Notes under the pieces: model-generated
The model's input: only the letters and a program-made list of their open reading frames with translations
What the model was told of the DNA's origin: nothing
Databases searched by the model: none
In this document: positions 45,866 to 58,600 of the stretch, in pieces
Position numbering within the stretch: the first letter of the stretch is position 1
Layout: each line of letters begins with the position of its first letter
Program-made: the position numbers and the translations under genes
Origin: Gnetum montanum
Lineage: Eukaryota; Streptophyta; Gnetopsida; Gnetales; Gnetaceae
Reading direction: 5' to 3'
Assembly (NCBI GenBank): GCA_015680685.1
Contig: MNCI01033523.1
Coordinates: forward strand, 200,136-264,135
DNA: 64,000 bases

Positions 45866-47229
45866 ATTACTAGTATATCATGAAGAACATTGAATCATTT
45901 GCAATATATTTCATTATATTTGACATATATTGTATGTAGTTTTTGAAGCCATAAACATTATCTATAATGTAAGGACTATAATTCTACTTACTTTTATAGT
46001 ATACTTTGTGATACATATCCATAGGCTATGATAAACTAAATATAATATTTGATTGATGACCAAAGAGTTCATCTATATATTCATGATTCTAAGCAATAGG
46101 AAGAAATTCTAATTCGTTGACATTGAAAATTGTCTGAGCTATTGACAAAGATAGAATTTAAAAAAAATAGTTATTTTCATTGTCCCTACCATAGTTATGA
46201 ATTTGTAGAAATAAAGTCCCTCAAATTGGTGCATAATGCCTTGTAATCTCATTTATCTTTTCAATTTCATATTTTAGATTATTTGGTTTTTGAAGAATGG
46301 AGTTATCAACAATGCATAATCAAGTAGTGTCTATTCTTTAGTAATACTATGAAGATAACCATGTTGGATAATTAGTTACATCTCCAAATCACATAGACAC
46401 TTTACAAGAGAAGTTTTTGTCAATTGCAAGTTCATTGTATCATAAAATAACAAAAATGGTTAAATCCACCATTACCCTTACCACAAACTAGTATACCTAT
46501 TAAAAAAAATTGAAATATATCTTTTCTTGATATACCCTTAGGTATTAGAAGTAGTCTAGGAAGTCTTATCTTATTTCTATTGATCTTATTATGGATTATG
46601 CCTAAGCACATATCATGATGTCTTATCGAATCTTGATGAGTAAAGTATACATGCCTACACATTGTAACATAGTTCAAATGTAGAGCACATTCTATCTATC
46701 GTTTTTCCTTTTCAACATGATCGTAAGTTTATTTTCTTCTGTAATCCAAATTCTAAAAAGTTTGACACATACTAAAATCATGCACGTTTATGAAAACTAC
46801 ATCTAGAGAATGCTTGAAAAACAACTTAGACATGAAGCTTTCACTCAAGGTAGGAATATTCATTTTCTTCAACCTAGGATTTTAATAGTCACCAAGAAAA
46901 ATCATCTGATTCATTATCATTGACAATGATTTTACATGTGTTGTTGTATCATTCCAAAATATTTATCTTGCTATATTTGAAGAATGATCAATCAACACTT
47001 ATATCAACTTAACAACATGAATCACACCTATTTTTTATATCCTTTGTTTTATCTTATCCTTATTTTGCTTGATTCACTCTAATAATACCTTTTTGATAAC
47101 TAAGCATATGATTGTAAAATATGCTACATTGAATAATATGAATTTATCTTCATGATGATTTGCATATTTTCTTGACATTGAATTTCATTGTTGGGGCTAT
47201 TAATCTATCATTTATCACTTCTTTATTTC
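45866..47229. other. A+T-rich spacer, nothing recognised
   Basis: It lies between the Tat-like and Athila-like elements. A minus-strand frame at 46432-46677 (MNYVTMCRHVYFTHQDSIRH) has no family that I recognise. It might be a retrotransposon remnant. Confidence 0.4.
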
Positions 47230-48141
47230 TAATGAGTGGCAAGGTAGCCCTACGCTTAACCATATGAATACAAGCGTTTCATGCACGATCCGGTCGAATT
47301 CCAAGGACTAAGTGCTTATGTTCTTTTGTGAAACAAGGATGGGTTGGCTGATCGTTGTCTTCCCAAACTTACTTGTATGTCACGATTGTATGGTTAAATA
47401 AGCTTGAGGCATATGATTTTTATAGCTTTTATGTTTTTATGTCTTATTGCTAATAAGGGAGAAGAGAGAGAGATAACTAAATGACTAATTTAACTTAACT
47501 ACTGATTAACTAGGCTTTAAACTAATCCTAACACCAGTATTTGTTCTCACTTGCTGTACACATCCTGAACTAGCACAACACTACTAGGATTACCAAACAC
47601 TAATAACTATTAGGTTACCAAGTGTTACATGCATGCTTGAAGTGATCGTACTATGTGTGCTAATAACAAAAATCTAAAGTGCATAAAATAAAATAAATGC
47701 ATAAGAAAATAAAATAAAAGAAATGGGTAAGAAAAAAAATCTCAAGTGCTGCAAGGATGAATCTAAGAGCTCGTCTTTATTGCCATACACAAGGTGTGCT
47801 CAGGTACACAATGCTCAAATAAAGATCCATCCACACTTTAGACCTCTTGCTGCGGGTACTTGGAAAATACTCTAACTACAAAAGTTTTGCTACTTGACTC
47901 CTATTAGACTTCTTCTTCTGAATTCGTCTTCTTAATTTTTCTTAACTTAACTCCCTATTGTGCACCTGGGCACTGTATTTATAGGCTTGGGGAGCAACTA
48001 CTCTAATAATTACAAAAAATACCACTCTAATTATAACTATTCTAATAATTAGAGTAATTGTTCTAATAATAACTACTCTAATAATTAGAGTAACCGCCCT
48101 AATAATAACCACTCTAATTATTAGAGTAACCACTCTCATCA
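47230..48141 (-). repeat. 3' LTR of Athila-like element
   Basis: 912 bp. It starts TAATGAGTGG (TG mutated to TA) and ends CTCTCATCA. It aligns throughout with 54764-55680. The TATA box (minus, CTATAAATAC) is at 47975-47984. Confidence 0.88.
47991..48136. repeat. U3 tandem palindromic repeats (ACTCTAATAATTAGAGTAA)
   Basis: About six units related to ACTCTAATAATTAGAGTAA, each a near-palindrome. They are matched at 55540-55675 in the other LTR. They lie upstream of the LTR TATA box. The valine/isoleucine-rich open frames here (47942-48148, 55487-55678, 55500-55700) are readings of the repeat, not proteins. Confidence 0.8.
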
Positions 48142-49990
48142 TACCCACACAACTAAATAAAAAATTATCCTCCAGTTCGTTACAAAATACTGGGAAGGTA
48201 TGGGATTATTGACTAATTAACAATCGACGAATGATAGAATCAACATGCCTAGCGAACAGATTAATAAGCATATTACAACATTGTGGTGAACACTTGTACA
48301 TAAATGACATCCAAGCCTTTATTTGACAACTTGTAGAGAAAGAGAGAGAAAGAAAATGAAGTGTGTTGCTACCAATGCTAAGATTGTGCCTTCCATTATT
48401 TATCCATAGCCATGCAACCCAACTTGCTCCTTTTGTAAATGCTCTAGTTCTGGTCCATCCTGAGTGCTTCCTCCAAGCCAAGTGAATTGTTTGTATGATT
48501 GCCATCTACACACACAACACAGTTACAAATGAGCAAGGATAGATAAACCACAGTGCAGTTAATACCTTGCCTCCATATGAAGCACATTGGCTGAATTGTG
48601 GTTATGGTAGAAATTGGTTTGGAGATTTATCATAGGTGACTATCCAAGATGTAGGGGTTAGGAGAATAGTAAAATGGAGAAAATTGAAAAATTTGTGCTA
48701 GGGCCCCCACTACTAAGAGTGAACCTTCGATAGCTATAAGATGGAAAAATATGAGGGACAAGAAAGATGGGAAAAAATAACAACAACAATGCCAATAAAA
48801 TGGATGTCATGGATGGGGATNGTTAAAAACTTACCCACAAGAATTCACCAAAGAAAAAAAATGCATCAATCTAGAAATAGACTAATGATAAAATTGGCAA
48901 TGAGGTGGAAAAATGGGGAGAAAGATAGAGAGAAGAGAATGGAATGGAATCCCAAGAACAAGGTTATGTAAAGTCCCTTGTGTATTTCATGGTTAATGTG
49001 ACTGAGTAGAACTCATCTCAAATCCAAACTCAAACAAACCACATCCAGTGACCTTGCATCAACACACTTGACCAATACATCCACCTGAAGCAACAAGAAT
49101 GCTTCCACAAAGAGTCACCACCATTCCGAGGAGAGTGAGATGGAGAAGCAAGAAGCAAGAAAGGGACTTAGTTAAAGGGAACCTGTAGGCATGGGTAACA
49201 TGTCTTTCCAGTTTCATAACCAATGCTTATAGCCCTTTTATTTGGCCTAAGGGGTGTGCTTTGAATTCCCATGTTATTTTTTTTTGAATGGGAACCACAC
49301 CATGCAAAGACCCATGCCTTTTTGTTGCATTTATTTTGTTTAAGGGGTGTGCTTTGAATTCTTACTTTTTTCCTTTTTTTCCTTTTTTCCTTTTTTTTTT
49401 GCATGAGAACCACACCATGCAAAGACTTATTTTTATTCACTCAGCTTCCTAATTTTTGAACAATGTTAGAATGGAGAAAAACCCAAGAAAAAGCATCCAA
49501 GTACCTAAGAGAATGGCCAACACAAATGCATCGAATCCCCTTGAAGTCACACCCTCTTAATCCTTTGAGTCTTTCCTTGGTTTGAAAAATAACCAGCCAC
49601 TAATTCATTAAAAGTTTACATAGAAAAAGAGAACTGTACAATTCCAAGCCAAAGGAGACCATGGAGTTGTATGGATGAGTGGACAACATGGACTCATTGC
49701 CTGTTTTATCAAAATAACCATACCTTAATATCAACATCATAATTCAAAGATAAATATCAAAAATTAGCAATTAATATGACATAATTTAATCCACCATCAT
49801 GAGAACTTATTAGATAATGAATAAAAGTAAATCAAGCAATAAAAAAGATAGTAAAAATATGAATGATGGTGTAAAAAAAAATAAGAAAAGTTGGAAAAAT
49901 GTGTAAAACAAAAATGTGTGAAACAAAAATGTGTAAAAATAAATTCAAAAAGAATTGAGGGCCTAGAATGGTTAGCATAGGTGGCCATCT
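48142..49990 (-). other. 3' non-coding region of Athila-like element
   Basis: It holds a repeat: GGGGTGTGCTTTGAATTC with T-rich tract and GAACCACACCATGCAAAGAC occurs at about 49250-49315 and 49340-49430. An N at 48821 interrupts a short purine-rich open frame (48741-48971, +) that shows no motif. Similar non-coding DNA occurs at 17450-19560. Confidence 0.55.
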
Positions 49991-50037
49991 CCCCTACGAC
50001 TAAGTTGGAAGGAGGAGATCCAAAAAAGTGAGCAAGG

Positions 50038-51133
50038 TTATCCATCAACAAAGGTAGTATGTTTACTAGTTGTCCTAAGCTCATGGAAAGGTTTGGTTTG
50101 TTGCATATTGAGAAATAGTTTCTTGTATGGGCTCTCAGGTTTGTATATTATCATGGCCCTTGAAGCAAAAATTGCATAAATAATATAAGGTCCTTCCCAC
50201 AGTTTTTGAAATTTAGTACGTTGTGGCACATGTGTGGGATTCCAGTAGAAAACCTTATCTCCTAGTTGATATTTAACTTTCCTTATTCTTAGGTCATGAT
50301 GTTGTTTATTGAATGCCTTGTGCAACTTGTTAGATGATACTAATGGTTTGGAAACCTTTGAAAAGTTCTCAATAAATCTCCTATAGGAGGTAGTATGTCC
50401 AAGGAATGACTGAATATCTTTGATAGTTTTTGGTTGATGGGTAATTCCTTAGATAATTTTGATTTTCTTGAGGTCTACCTCTATCCCTATGTGTGAGATT
50501 TTGTACCCTAGTACTACACCTGCTTGGACTATCAAATGAATTTTCTACCAGTTGAGCCTCAAATTAGTTTCTACACATATTTTTAACACTCGCTCCAACT
50601 AGTCCAAGGCTTGATCAAAGTTTGCTCCATAAGTGAAGAAGTCATCCATAAAGACTTCTACACCATTTCCTATATGCTATTGAAATATGCTTAGAACTAA
50701 TCGTTGAAATGTTGCAGGGGCATTGCAAAAGCCAAACGACATTTGTTTGTATGCAAACATTCCCCAAGGACTAGTGAACATAGTCTTGGCTTGGTCTTCT
50801 GGGGTTATTTGTCTTTGGTTATATATGCTATATCCATCTAGAAAATTGTAGTAGCAATGCCCTACGATGGTGTCTAAGACTTGGTCAACAAATGGCAACG
50901 GAAAGTGATCTTTGAATGTTGCCATATTTAGTAGCCTAAAATCTATGCACACCCTCCATTTGCCTCCCTTTTTAGGAACAATAACTAAGGGGCTAACCCA
51001 TTCACTATCAACAATGGAGTATATGAACCTAGCCTTGATAAGATGTTTTATTTCTTCTATGACTACTTGCTTCAGCTTTGGGTTCAAACATCTCTATGGT
51101 TGTCTTCGAGGCTTCATGGAGGGGTCAGTGTAA
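50038..51133 (-). pseudogene. Athila-like RT joined to integrase C-terminus by deletion
   Basis: RT motifs: VDSEWVSPLVIVPKKGGKWR, CIDFRLLN, DHFPLPFVDQVLD, YYNFLDGYSIYNQ, MSFGFCNAPATFQR and the catalytic box VEVFMDDF (near 50640). The frame continues, with three stops, to GHTTSYRRFIENFSK and PLVSSNKL at about 50330-50400. It then passes directly into HKAFNKQHHDLRIRKVKYQL and LWEGPYII, the integrase C-terminal module. The join keeps the frame. The RNase H and the integrase zinc and catalytic domains are missing, so the copy can only move with help from others. Confidence 0.85.
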
Positions 51134-51631
51134 ATCCTATGTTGGCATATCCTAGGATCTATTTTAGTTAATTTGGGATGTGACCAAGTGAAGGATTTTG
51201 ATCATCTATTAATTACCTTCAGTAGTTCTTCTTTCTGTTGAGGAGCAAGCTTAGCGTTGATAATTACCGATTTTCTGTTTTTAAGGAACGTGTATTCCAT
51301 ATTTGTGGGTAATGGTCTCAGATCGAGGGGTTCTTACTTAAATTTCTCAAGGATTTCCAACTTTCCCTAGTTAACATTTTCAAGGTTAAGACTTGGAAGT
51401 TGGTGGTGGACTTGTTCTAATGTATCTATGCTATTGATGTAAGCACAAGTCAAACCCTCAGTTGGTTCCATGCATATGAGTGAACTACTTTCTTGATCAG
51501 CTATCAGCCATTGGGTGTCTTCTTATCATGTGGCTGGTGCATACAGGCATATTTGTATATTAATCACTTGTGCACACTAATTGCATGTAGGCAATGTTAA
51601 ACTTTGCACAACCCATGGCATCTACAAGTAA

Positions 51632-52243
51632 TTACACCCTGTCATTGTATGCGATGCACAAAACTTTCTTCTTCTCGATCTTTTCGAATGTATTTTCCTT
51701 TAATATTTCTAGGGAAAGATCACAGACATTGATGGTGCTTAGCCATGCTCTTCCCATTATGATTGGGGAGTCCCCCTTACTGTTGTTCACTTGAATCACT
51801 AGGAAGTCAGCTAGGTATGAGCATCCGCAAATAGTGGTAATAATGTCTTCCACTAGTCCCAATGGGGCAATGATGGATTGGTTGGCCAACTCTAGATGGA
51901 TGTTACTCTTTTTCAATGGAGGCAAGTTATAGGCCTTGTACATTTCTTGAGAAATCAAGTTGACATTGAAACCTGAATACAAAAGAACCTCGCATGATGC
52001 ATTTCTAGCAATTTGTAAGTATATCGGAGGACTCCTATGATCAGATAATTTTCTAGGAAGGTGGCCAGATTTTATCCAATTGGTGAAGACATGTGTTAGC
52101 ATGATCATATGCATTGAGTGTAGTGGTTGAGTTGAAGAAGGCTCTGAATTTTTGATTGATACTAAGGCATTTAAGGAATCAGTCGCTTGTGATTGCAAGG
52201 GCTTGGTTTGTTTGTTGGTTCTAAAGAAAGGTCTTTTCTTCAT
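51632..52243 (-). pseudogene. Athila-like protease region
   Basis: CEVLLYSGFNVNLISQEMY is the active-site strand, in which the catalytic D of DSG reads Y. IHLELANQSIIAPLGLVEDI, ADFLVIQVNN and PIIMGRAWLST then match Athila-type aspartic proteases (LADRS...GxxEDV, ADFxVLD, PIILGRPFL). The enzyme would process Gag-Pol. The D-to-Y change and upstream stops make it inactive. RT follows about 500 bp downstream in another frame. Confidence 0.8.
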
Positions 52244-52711
52244 GTGGTTGTTGGAACCAATAGTAGGTTGAGAGTTAATAGCCCTTGTGACATTACGTTG
52301 CTACGGCTGGGTAGGAATTTCACCCTGCATAGCTGGAGTAGGTGGTAGTGGAGCTATTGGTGGAAGAGATGTGGCCGGATGAGAAGGATGATATGCTTGC
52401 AGAATATCACCTCTAGAAGAGGGAGTAACATAATAATCATGGGCTTGGTAGTGAGGTTGAGGAGTGACGTGACCAGTAGAGTCATGTGGGGAGATTGGCT
52501 GCTACAGGTAATATCCATACTAGTTAGGTTGTTGGTAAGGATATTATTGCCTTGGTGGTGGCATTCCCCATGATTGTGGGTGCTGTCACTATTGATATTG
52601 CTTAATTAGTTGTGGTGGAGTTCCACTTGGATAATATGTTAAGGGTTGGTAAAACTGTCTTATATTACCTTGAGGATAAGGTAACCTTCAAGGTTCTTTC
52701 CGTTTGTTCAA

Positions 52712-54420
52712 TCATGGGTTGAGTGCATACACCGTAGAATCTTGCACATATGAGATTACAGAGCAACATCCCTTAGGATGGTCATATTGACATATTTCAC
52801 ATCCATTATCATTGTCTATTTTTGACCCCACAACCTCTTCAATCATGAAAACTTTGTCCTTACCCTTGCTACATGCATGTTTAGCTTCTCTCTTTTTTCT
52901 TTTTTCGCGATCACTACCTTGCTCTCTAGACTCCTCTACTATTTTAAGAACAGTTTGAAATCTATTATCTAGGGAATCCCACATTTGTTCTACCTTTGCT
53001 AAAACTTCTGATGTCATCTTTTGGATAGGAAACATTTTCCTATTCACCATCTCTTCAACTGGTGACTCTTCTTCATCCTCACAAAATATTACTCCCCTCT
53101 TCCAAAGGGAATGATCTCAGTTATACTCTTCCACACTTTCTCTCTTCCATAGCTCACCTTCTTCCTTAGCTACTTGCTCTAACAGTCTTTAAATTTGATG
53201 GAACCTAAGCTTAGATAGTCTCCCTTGGGCATAAGCCCCAAGGGTTCTTCTCGTTTCATGCCTAAGCTCATCCATGAGATGGCACAGTTGATCCCTTTGC
53301 GAATAACCATGGCTAATACAACAATGTAACAATGCATAGTATTGGCACATGGCAGCATCCAAGGGTTCATGTCCTCCTTGTTTCCAACCTTGGATTTGCT
53401 TTTGGAGGTTGGATACTTGGGAGTATGTGTGGTACTTATTATTGAATAATTCTAACATAGTACTCCATCTACGAATAGATTCCAGTTCTAAGGACCGGTA
53501 CCAACTTTCTGCTTCTTTAACTAGTGTCTGTGGGAACAAATTAAGTTTTTTCCATTTGTTCTCTATGTTTTGTAAAGCACACACATCATGGAATGCTTGT
53601 AAATGATTCTAAGAATCAACATTTTATCCCCCTTCAAATTGTGGGATATTATTCATATCTAATCTCTTAATCCTACTATCTTTCTGGTGCCTTATTGGAA
53701 TTCTAATAGGCTTATTTATGTCTAACATACTTTGAGTAGCGAGTAGGGGTTCATCATGATCATCTCGTCCATGGTGTCTATGATGCCTACGTTGTTCCCT
53801 ACCCTCCCTTCTTCTATGTTGTGATTCTCTAGAGTGTCCTCATCCCCTTTCCTGGCTATTTCGTCTATGACTTCCACTTTGCCTACCTTTATCCCCATGG
53901 TCTTTTTCTTTATGACTACATTTGGACACTGAAGGAGATGATGAAGGTGAAGAAGAAGGAGAACCATTACCATGATGATGTCTGCTACCTTCTCTTCTGT
54001 GGTCATAGCCCCAATCATGATTACATTAAGAATGTCCATCTTTATCATGAGTTCGTGTCTCTTTTTTGGACCCTTGTGCCTATGGGTATTAGAACCTGGG
54101 TTATGAATATTGGAATGAAGGTTTTGATACACAACCCATTGGACAAAGTCAAGGGGAGGAACATCATTATGTGGGCAATTTCCTAAGGTAGGTTCACCAT
54201 CCTTATTTTCACTTAAAACATGTGGGGCATCCTGGGACCACTTACCCTTCAAAGACTTATGATGTCTCTCTTGCTGCAAATCCCTTTGATGTTGTGCCTT
54301 TGTTCGACGGTATTCTCTCAAGTCATGGTCTTGCACAACATATTCTATGTATAAGTGTTGCATGCCAATTTGTGTGAGAGCACAAAGAAGCATGCTTGGG
54401 ACTAAATGATTGGGAGGTAA
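52712..54420 (-). pseudogene. Athila-like gag, broken into three frames
   Basis: N-terminal part 53722-54393; capsid core 53189-53584 (LVKEAESWYRSLELESIRRW, SNLQKQIQGWKQGGHEPLDA); C-terminal part 52712-53050, lysine-rich, with a zinc-knuckle-like CEICQYDHPKGCC. The middle part contains the usual W..F...F pattern of gypsy capsid (STMLELFNNKYHTYSQV). Frame changes separate the three parts. It is the same gag as at 60-305 and 20300-21780. Confidence 0.8.
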
Positions 54421-54744
54421 GACTATGTTACCTTCTAAGTCTCGCTAACACAGTTGTTCATCTTGATGGAGGATAAAGATAAAGTTTGGTATATACTCAT
54501 CAAGATGAATATATACCACTTGGACTTGTTGAGGGATTGGTGGATCAACGTCATGAGTATTATGCCACTGACTGTTTCCTATCTTAGACCTAGGTGGTGA
54601 GGAACTTTTGTACGAAGAAGGAGACATACTTGTCTATTGAGTGTGAAATGTACTCTTGTTTATTATTCCCTCAATCACCCTTAAGGATTTGTTCCAATGA
54701 TGTGAATGATTTTCTATTTTCTAGTTAGCACACAAACAACTAAG

Positions 54745-54762
54745 TCCTTGGCAATGGAGCCA
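54745..54762 (-). other. Primer-binding site, tRNA-Asp type
   Basis: The plus strand reads TCCTTGGCAATGGAGCCA one base before the LTR. It matches the tRNA-Asp 3' end at 14 of 18 positions. Confidence 0.75.
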
Positions 54763-54763
54763 A

Positions 54764-55680
54764 TGATAAGCGACGAGGTAGCCCTACGCTCAACCATATG
54801 AATACAAGCATTTCACGCACGATCTAGTCAAATTCCAAAGACTAAGTGCCTATGTGCCTTTGTGGAACAAGGACAGGTTGGTTGATCATTGTCTTCCCAA
54901 ACTTGTATGTCACGATTGTATGGTTAAGTAAGCTTGAGGCATATGATTTTTATAGCTTTTATATTTTTATGTCTTGTTGTTAATAAGGGAGGAGAGAGAA
55001 AGATAATTAAGTGACTAATTTAACTTAACTACTGATTAACTAGGCTTTAAACTAATCCTAACACTAGTATCCATTCTTAGTTGTTGTACACATCTTGAAC
55101 CAGCGCAACACTACTGGGATTACCAAACACTAATCATTACTAGGTTACCAAGTGTTACATGCATGCTCGAAGTAATCGTACTATGTGTGCTAATAAAAGA
55201 AATGTAAAGTGCATAAAATAAAATAAAACAAAATAAATGCATAAGAAAATAAAATAAAAGAAATGGATAAGAAAATAAATCTCAAGTGCTGCAAGGATGA
55301 ATCTAAGAGCTCGTCTTTATTGCCATACACAAGGTGTGCTCAGGTACACAATGCTCAAATAAAGATCTATTCACACTTTAGACCTCTTGCTGCAGGCACT
55401 TGGAAAATACTCTAACTACAAAAGTTTTGCTACTTGACTCCTATTAGACTTCTTCTTCTGAATTCTTCTTCTTAATTTTTCTTACCTTAACTCCCTATTA
55501 TGCACCTGGGCACTGTATTTATAGGTTTGGAAGAAACTACTCTAATAATTACAAAAAATGCTACTCTCATTATAACCATTCTAATAATTAGAATAACTAC
55601 TCTAATAATAACCACTCCAATAATTAGAATAACCACCCTAATAATAACCACCCTAATTATTAGAGTAACCACTCTCATTA
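54764..55680 (-). repeat. 5' LTR of Athila-like element
   Basis: 917 bp, TGATAAGCGACGAGG to CTCTCATTA. Conserved blocks are shared with 47230-48141 and, more weakly, with 1638-2571 and 16455-17449. The TATA box (minus, CTATAAATAC) is near 55515-55524. Confidence 0.88.
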
Positions 55681-58600
55681 GTTTCTATGCAACTAATTGA
55701 GTATAAAGACTCTTGTCATAATTGCATCCATCTTAGAAATTAATCTACTTGCTAAGCCAAACTCTACCCATGCTATTCCTAAAGTAATAAATTTCATTAA
55801 TATATTAGTTGAATAACATAGAAATAGTTTGAGTGGTTCCACTTGATGAATTGTTACTATTGAATCCTCATTAGATATTGAATGTAAGTTAGATATATAA
55901 ACATGTATTCTCTTTTTGTAATGATGAGCTTCTATCCTAGAGTTACATAAAGGATATTGTAGTTGATAACTAATTTGAATATCCTTTGTTATCTCCTTTC
56001 ATGAAATAATTAATTAACAACCTTCTAGTTGCCTCTTAGGTAGTTTTATCATGCATCTAGACTTATTATCCTCAAGAAATGATACATCACATAATACCAT
56101 ACTGAACATTTGCTATTTTATTTAAAAGAGAAAGCATCACATTTACTATAAATATATTTCATAGAAATACCAAATTCTAATATTTCTAGTTGAATTTATT
56201 TTGGTAGACTATCCTCCTCTAACTTTTAACTATCTTACACTAGATCATCCTTCTTATTGTACTATATAGTTTCCTCTATCAACATGAGTTCTTAATGATA
56301 CTCATAATGCAACAACACTTTTTGTCCAAAAAATTATTTTCTATATGAAATTTCTTCATCTATGGACATCATCATTAAATTCTACAAAACATTTTAGAAT
56401 GTTTCATCTAAAGATAAATCCATTTTTGAAATTTCATTTTCCTCAATTATAGAAAAGTGATTCTTAATAAGAGATTTAAATCAATGATTTATTACAAGGT
56501 GCTAAATCATCATTCTAGTGTTTGACCTTGACTTCATCTTTTTTTTCAAGTTGAGTTGACTTGTAGGCTTTAATGTTTTGTTACAAAATTATAATAAATA
56601 TTAAAATAAAAATAACTAACAAAAGAAAAAAATTTACCAATAATTTTGAAGATTATGTGTAGCTTCTTTATTCGAGAATTTTATAATAGATTTATTTACC
56701 TCATGCTTCATTTTTTATCATTGATTCAATCTTTGCTTTTACATTAGCCTTAGAACTTAGCTTGAAGCATCTTCAAAATTTTTACTATAATTCAAAAAAT
56801 ATAATTAAAGAGTATATTAAATTCATTATAATATCCCTTTAATCTAAATAATATGATCAAGCTTTTTCATCAAGTTATCTAAGTCATCAAGTTTTTTGAA
56901 TTTATTATTTTACTTGATCAAAAAGTTTTTTTGATTTGTTAGTCATTGGTTTAAATTATAGAATATCAATAGTAACCTCACCTTAAAGAGTTATACTATA
57001 AGATCAAGATAATTTTTTAAGTATAGCCATTAATAAAGACATCATTGTTAGTAAACAATTGTTCTACAAGAGGATAAGTTATATACCTAGCCATCAAAAG
57101 CATCATTTATCAAAATAATGTCAGAAGAATAAATTTTAATTGTAAATTATGATACATGATTAGACATCTGATAATAAGCATAGATGTTTCAAGAGTACCA
57201 TACCACATCGGTCCAATTATTCTAGATATAATTTAAGATTTTGATAGTAAAGATCCTTAGAGTAGAATCCTAAGTTTTAAAACATGTAAATTGCATACAT
57301 AAGCTTTATGTCAAGCATATTTTTTAGTCATGAAATAAAGAAGGCTTATAATTCTAGGTTATCATACTGTGCCCATGTAATAAAGAAGACTGATGATTCT
57401 CATCATCATAGCAAGCCTATCTAATGAGATAGATGTATAAATCTAGACTATCATAGTGTGTCTATCCAATGATGAAGGTAGATCATTATCATTTATCATA
57501 TTGCATATATCCAATGAGGAAATCCATTAATTTTAGTTTTTATAGCTTACATGTACAAAGCTTCCTTCTTATAATGCAGAGAGATAGAATTTCACAACTC
57601 CATTAAGTAGTAAGAGATAAATGGTTTTCAAAAAGCATAGTATAATATTAGTAGAATAGGACATTCAAGTTATTCATAGCATGACCATTACATGAACTAA
57701 TTTAGCACTCATAGAACTATAATATTTCTAAGATACATGGTTAATGTTAACATATTGAACATCAACTAACATATTTCCAAGGAAGAGGAAGCCATATTAA
57801 GGTCTTCGTTGAATGAATTATTTTAAGGAAGAACAAATCTACTAAGAAATCAAAAAATTTGGAGGAACTTGAGAGGAATATTTTAGAAGTATTGAAGTGT
57901 ACATAGATTAGTGTTGATGTCTATAAAGTATTTGTTATTTTTTAAGTATCAAGTAGCACCAACAAATAATGTAGTATTACAATACTAAAAAAAAATTATG
58001 TTTAACACATTTCATCAGGTTTCTTCAATAAATTTTAAAGAAGTAAGATCATAGAGAAAATAACATTTTCATAAATAGGTAGACTAGAAATAAAGCTAAG
58101 ATTTTCATAACTTCAAATTTTTATATGCTTTCTCTCATATCACTATCTTCAAATAACTCTATGGCACCTCTTAGGATATACTTTCCTATTTTGTCATCAC
58201 TATCTTCACATAACTTTATTGGGATGTGCTTTCTTATTCTATGATGATTGTATTGTGATAAATGTAATAATCAATACTTCTATTCAATAATGAAATATTT
58301 TTGAATAGGATTCTGGGTATATCAAGCTTCCCTCTTTGGCATGTTCAAAGATAAGAAAGTGTATAGACATGTATGCAATAGTCTAGGTAGACAAAAGGTA
58401 TATGACCCAAATCAAAGAACTTCTATATATCAGTATAGACATGGAATGTGAATGCTGAAAGCGATGATCAATCATGGAGTACAATCATAATCGTTTGTGT
58501 TAGAGAATAGTCAAAAATATTAAAGGTATAGCTAAATCTCCAACCGCAATTAATATCTTTTGATAAGAACAAGTTAGAACTAAAAAGCCCTTGATAGATG

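Larger units (their letters stand above)
47230..55680 (-). mobile_element. Athila-like Ty3/gypsy element with two LTRs and an internal deletion
   Basis: LTRs at 47230-48141 and 54764-55680, PBS of tRNA-Asp type (54745-54762), gag (about 52700-54400), protease (51632-52243), RT (about 50400-51130) and only the C-terminal end of integrase (50038-50330). RNase H and the integrase catalytic core are deleted. About 1.85 kb of non-coding DNA (48142-49990) separates integrase from the 3' LTR; no env-like frame is visible there. The flanking 5-mers ATTTC (47225-47229) and GTTTC (55681-55685) agree at four of five positions, a likely decayed target duplication. Confidence 0.88.

Noticed and set aside
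47942-48148. Valine/isoleucine-rich open frame, repeated at 55487-55700
   Set aside because: It is a translation of the U3 tandem repeat (ACTCTAATAATTAGAGTAA) and is open in several frames because the repeat lacks stops.
48741-48971. 76-residue lysine-rich plus-strand frame
   Set aside because: It contains an N base, is purine-rich low complexity, and lies antisense in a transposon non-coding region.
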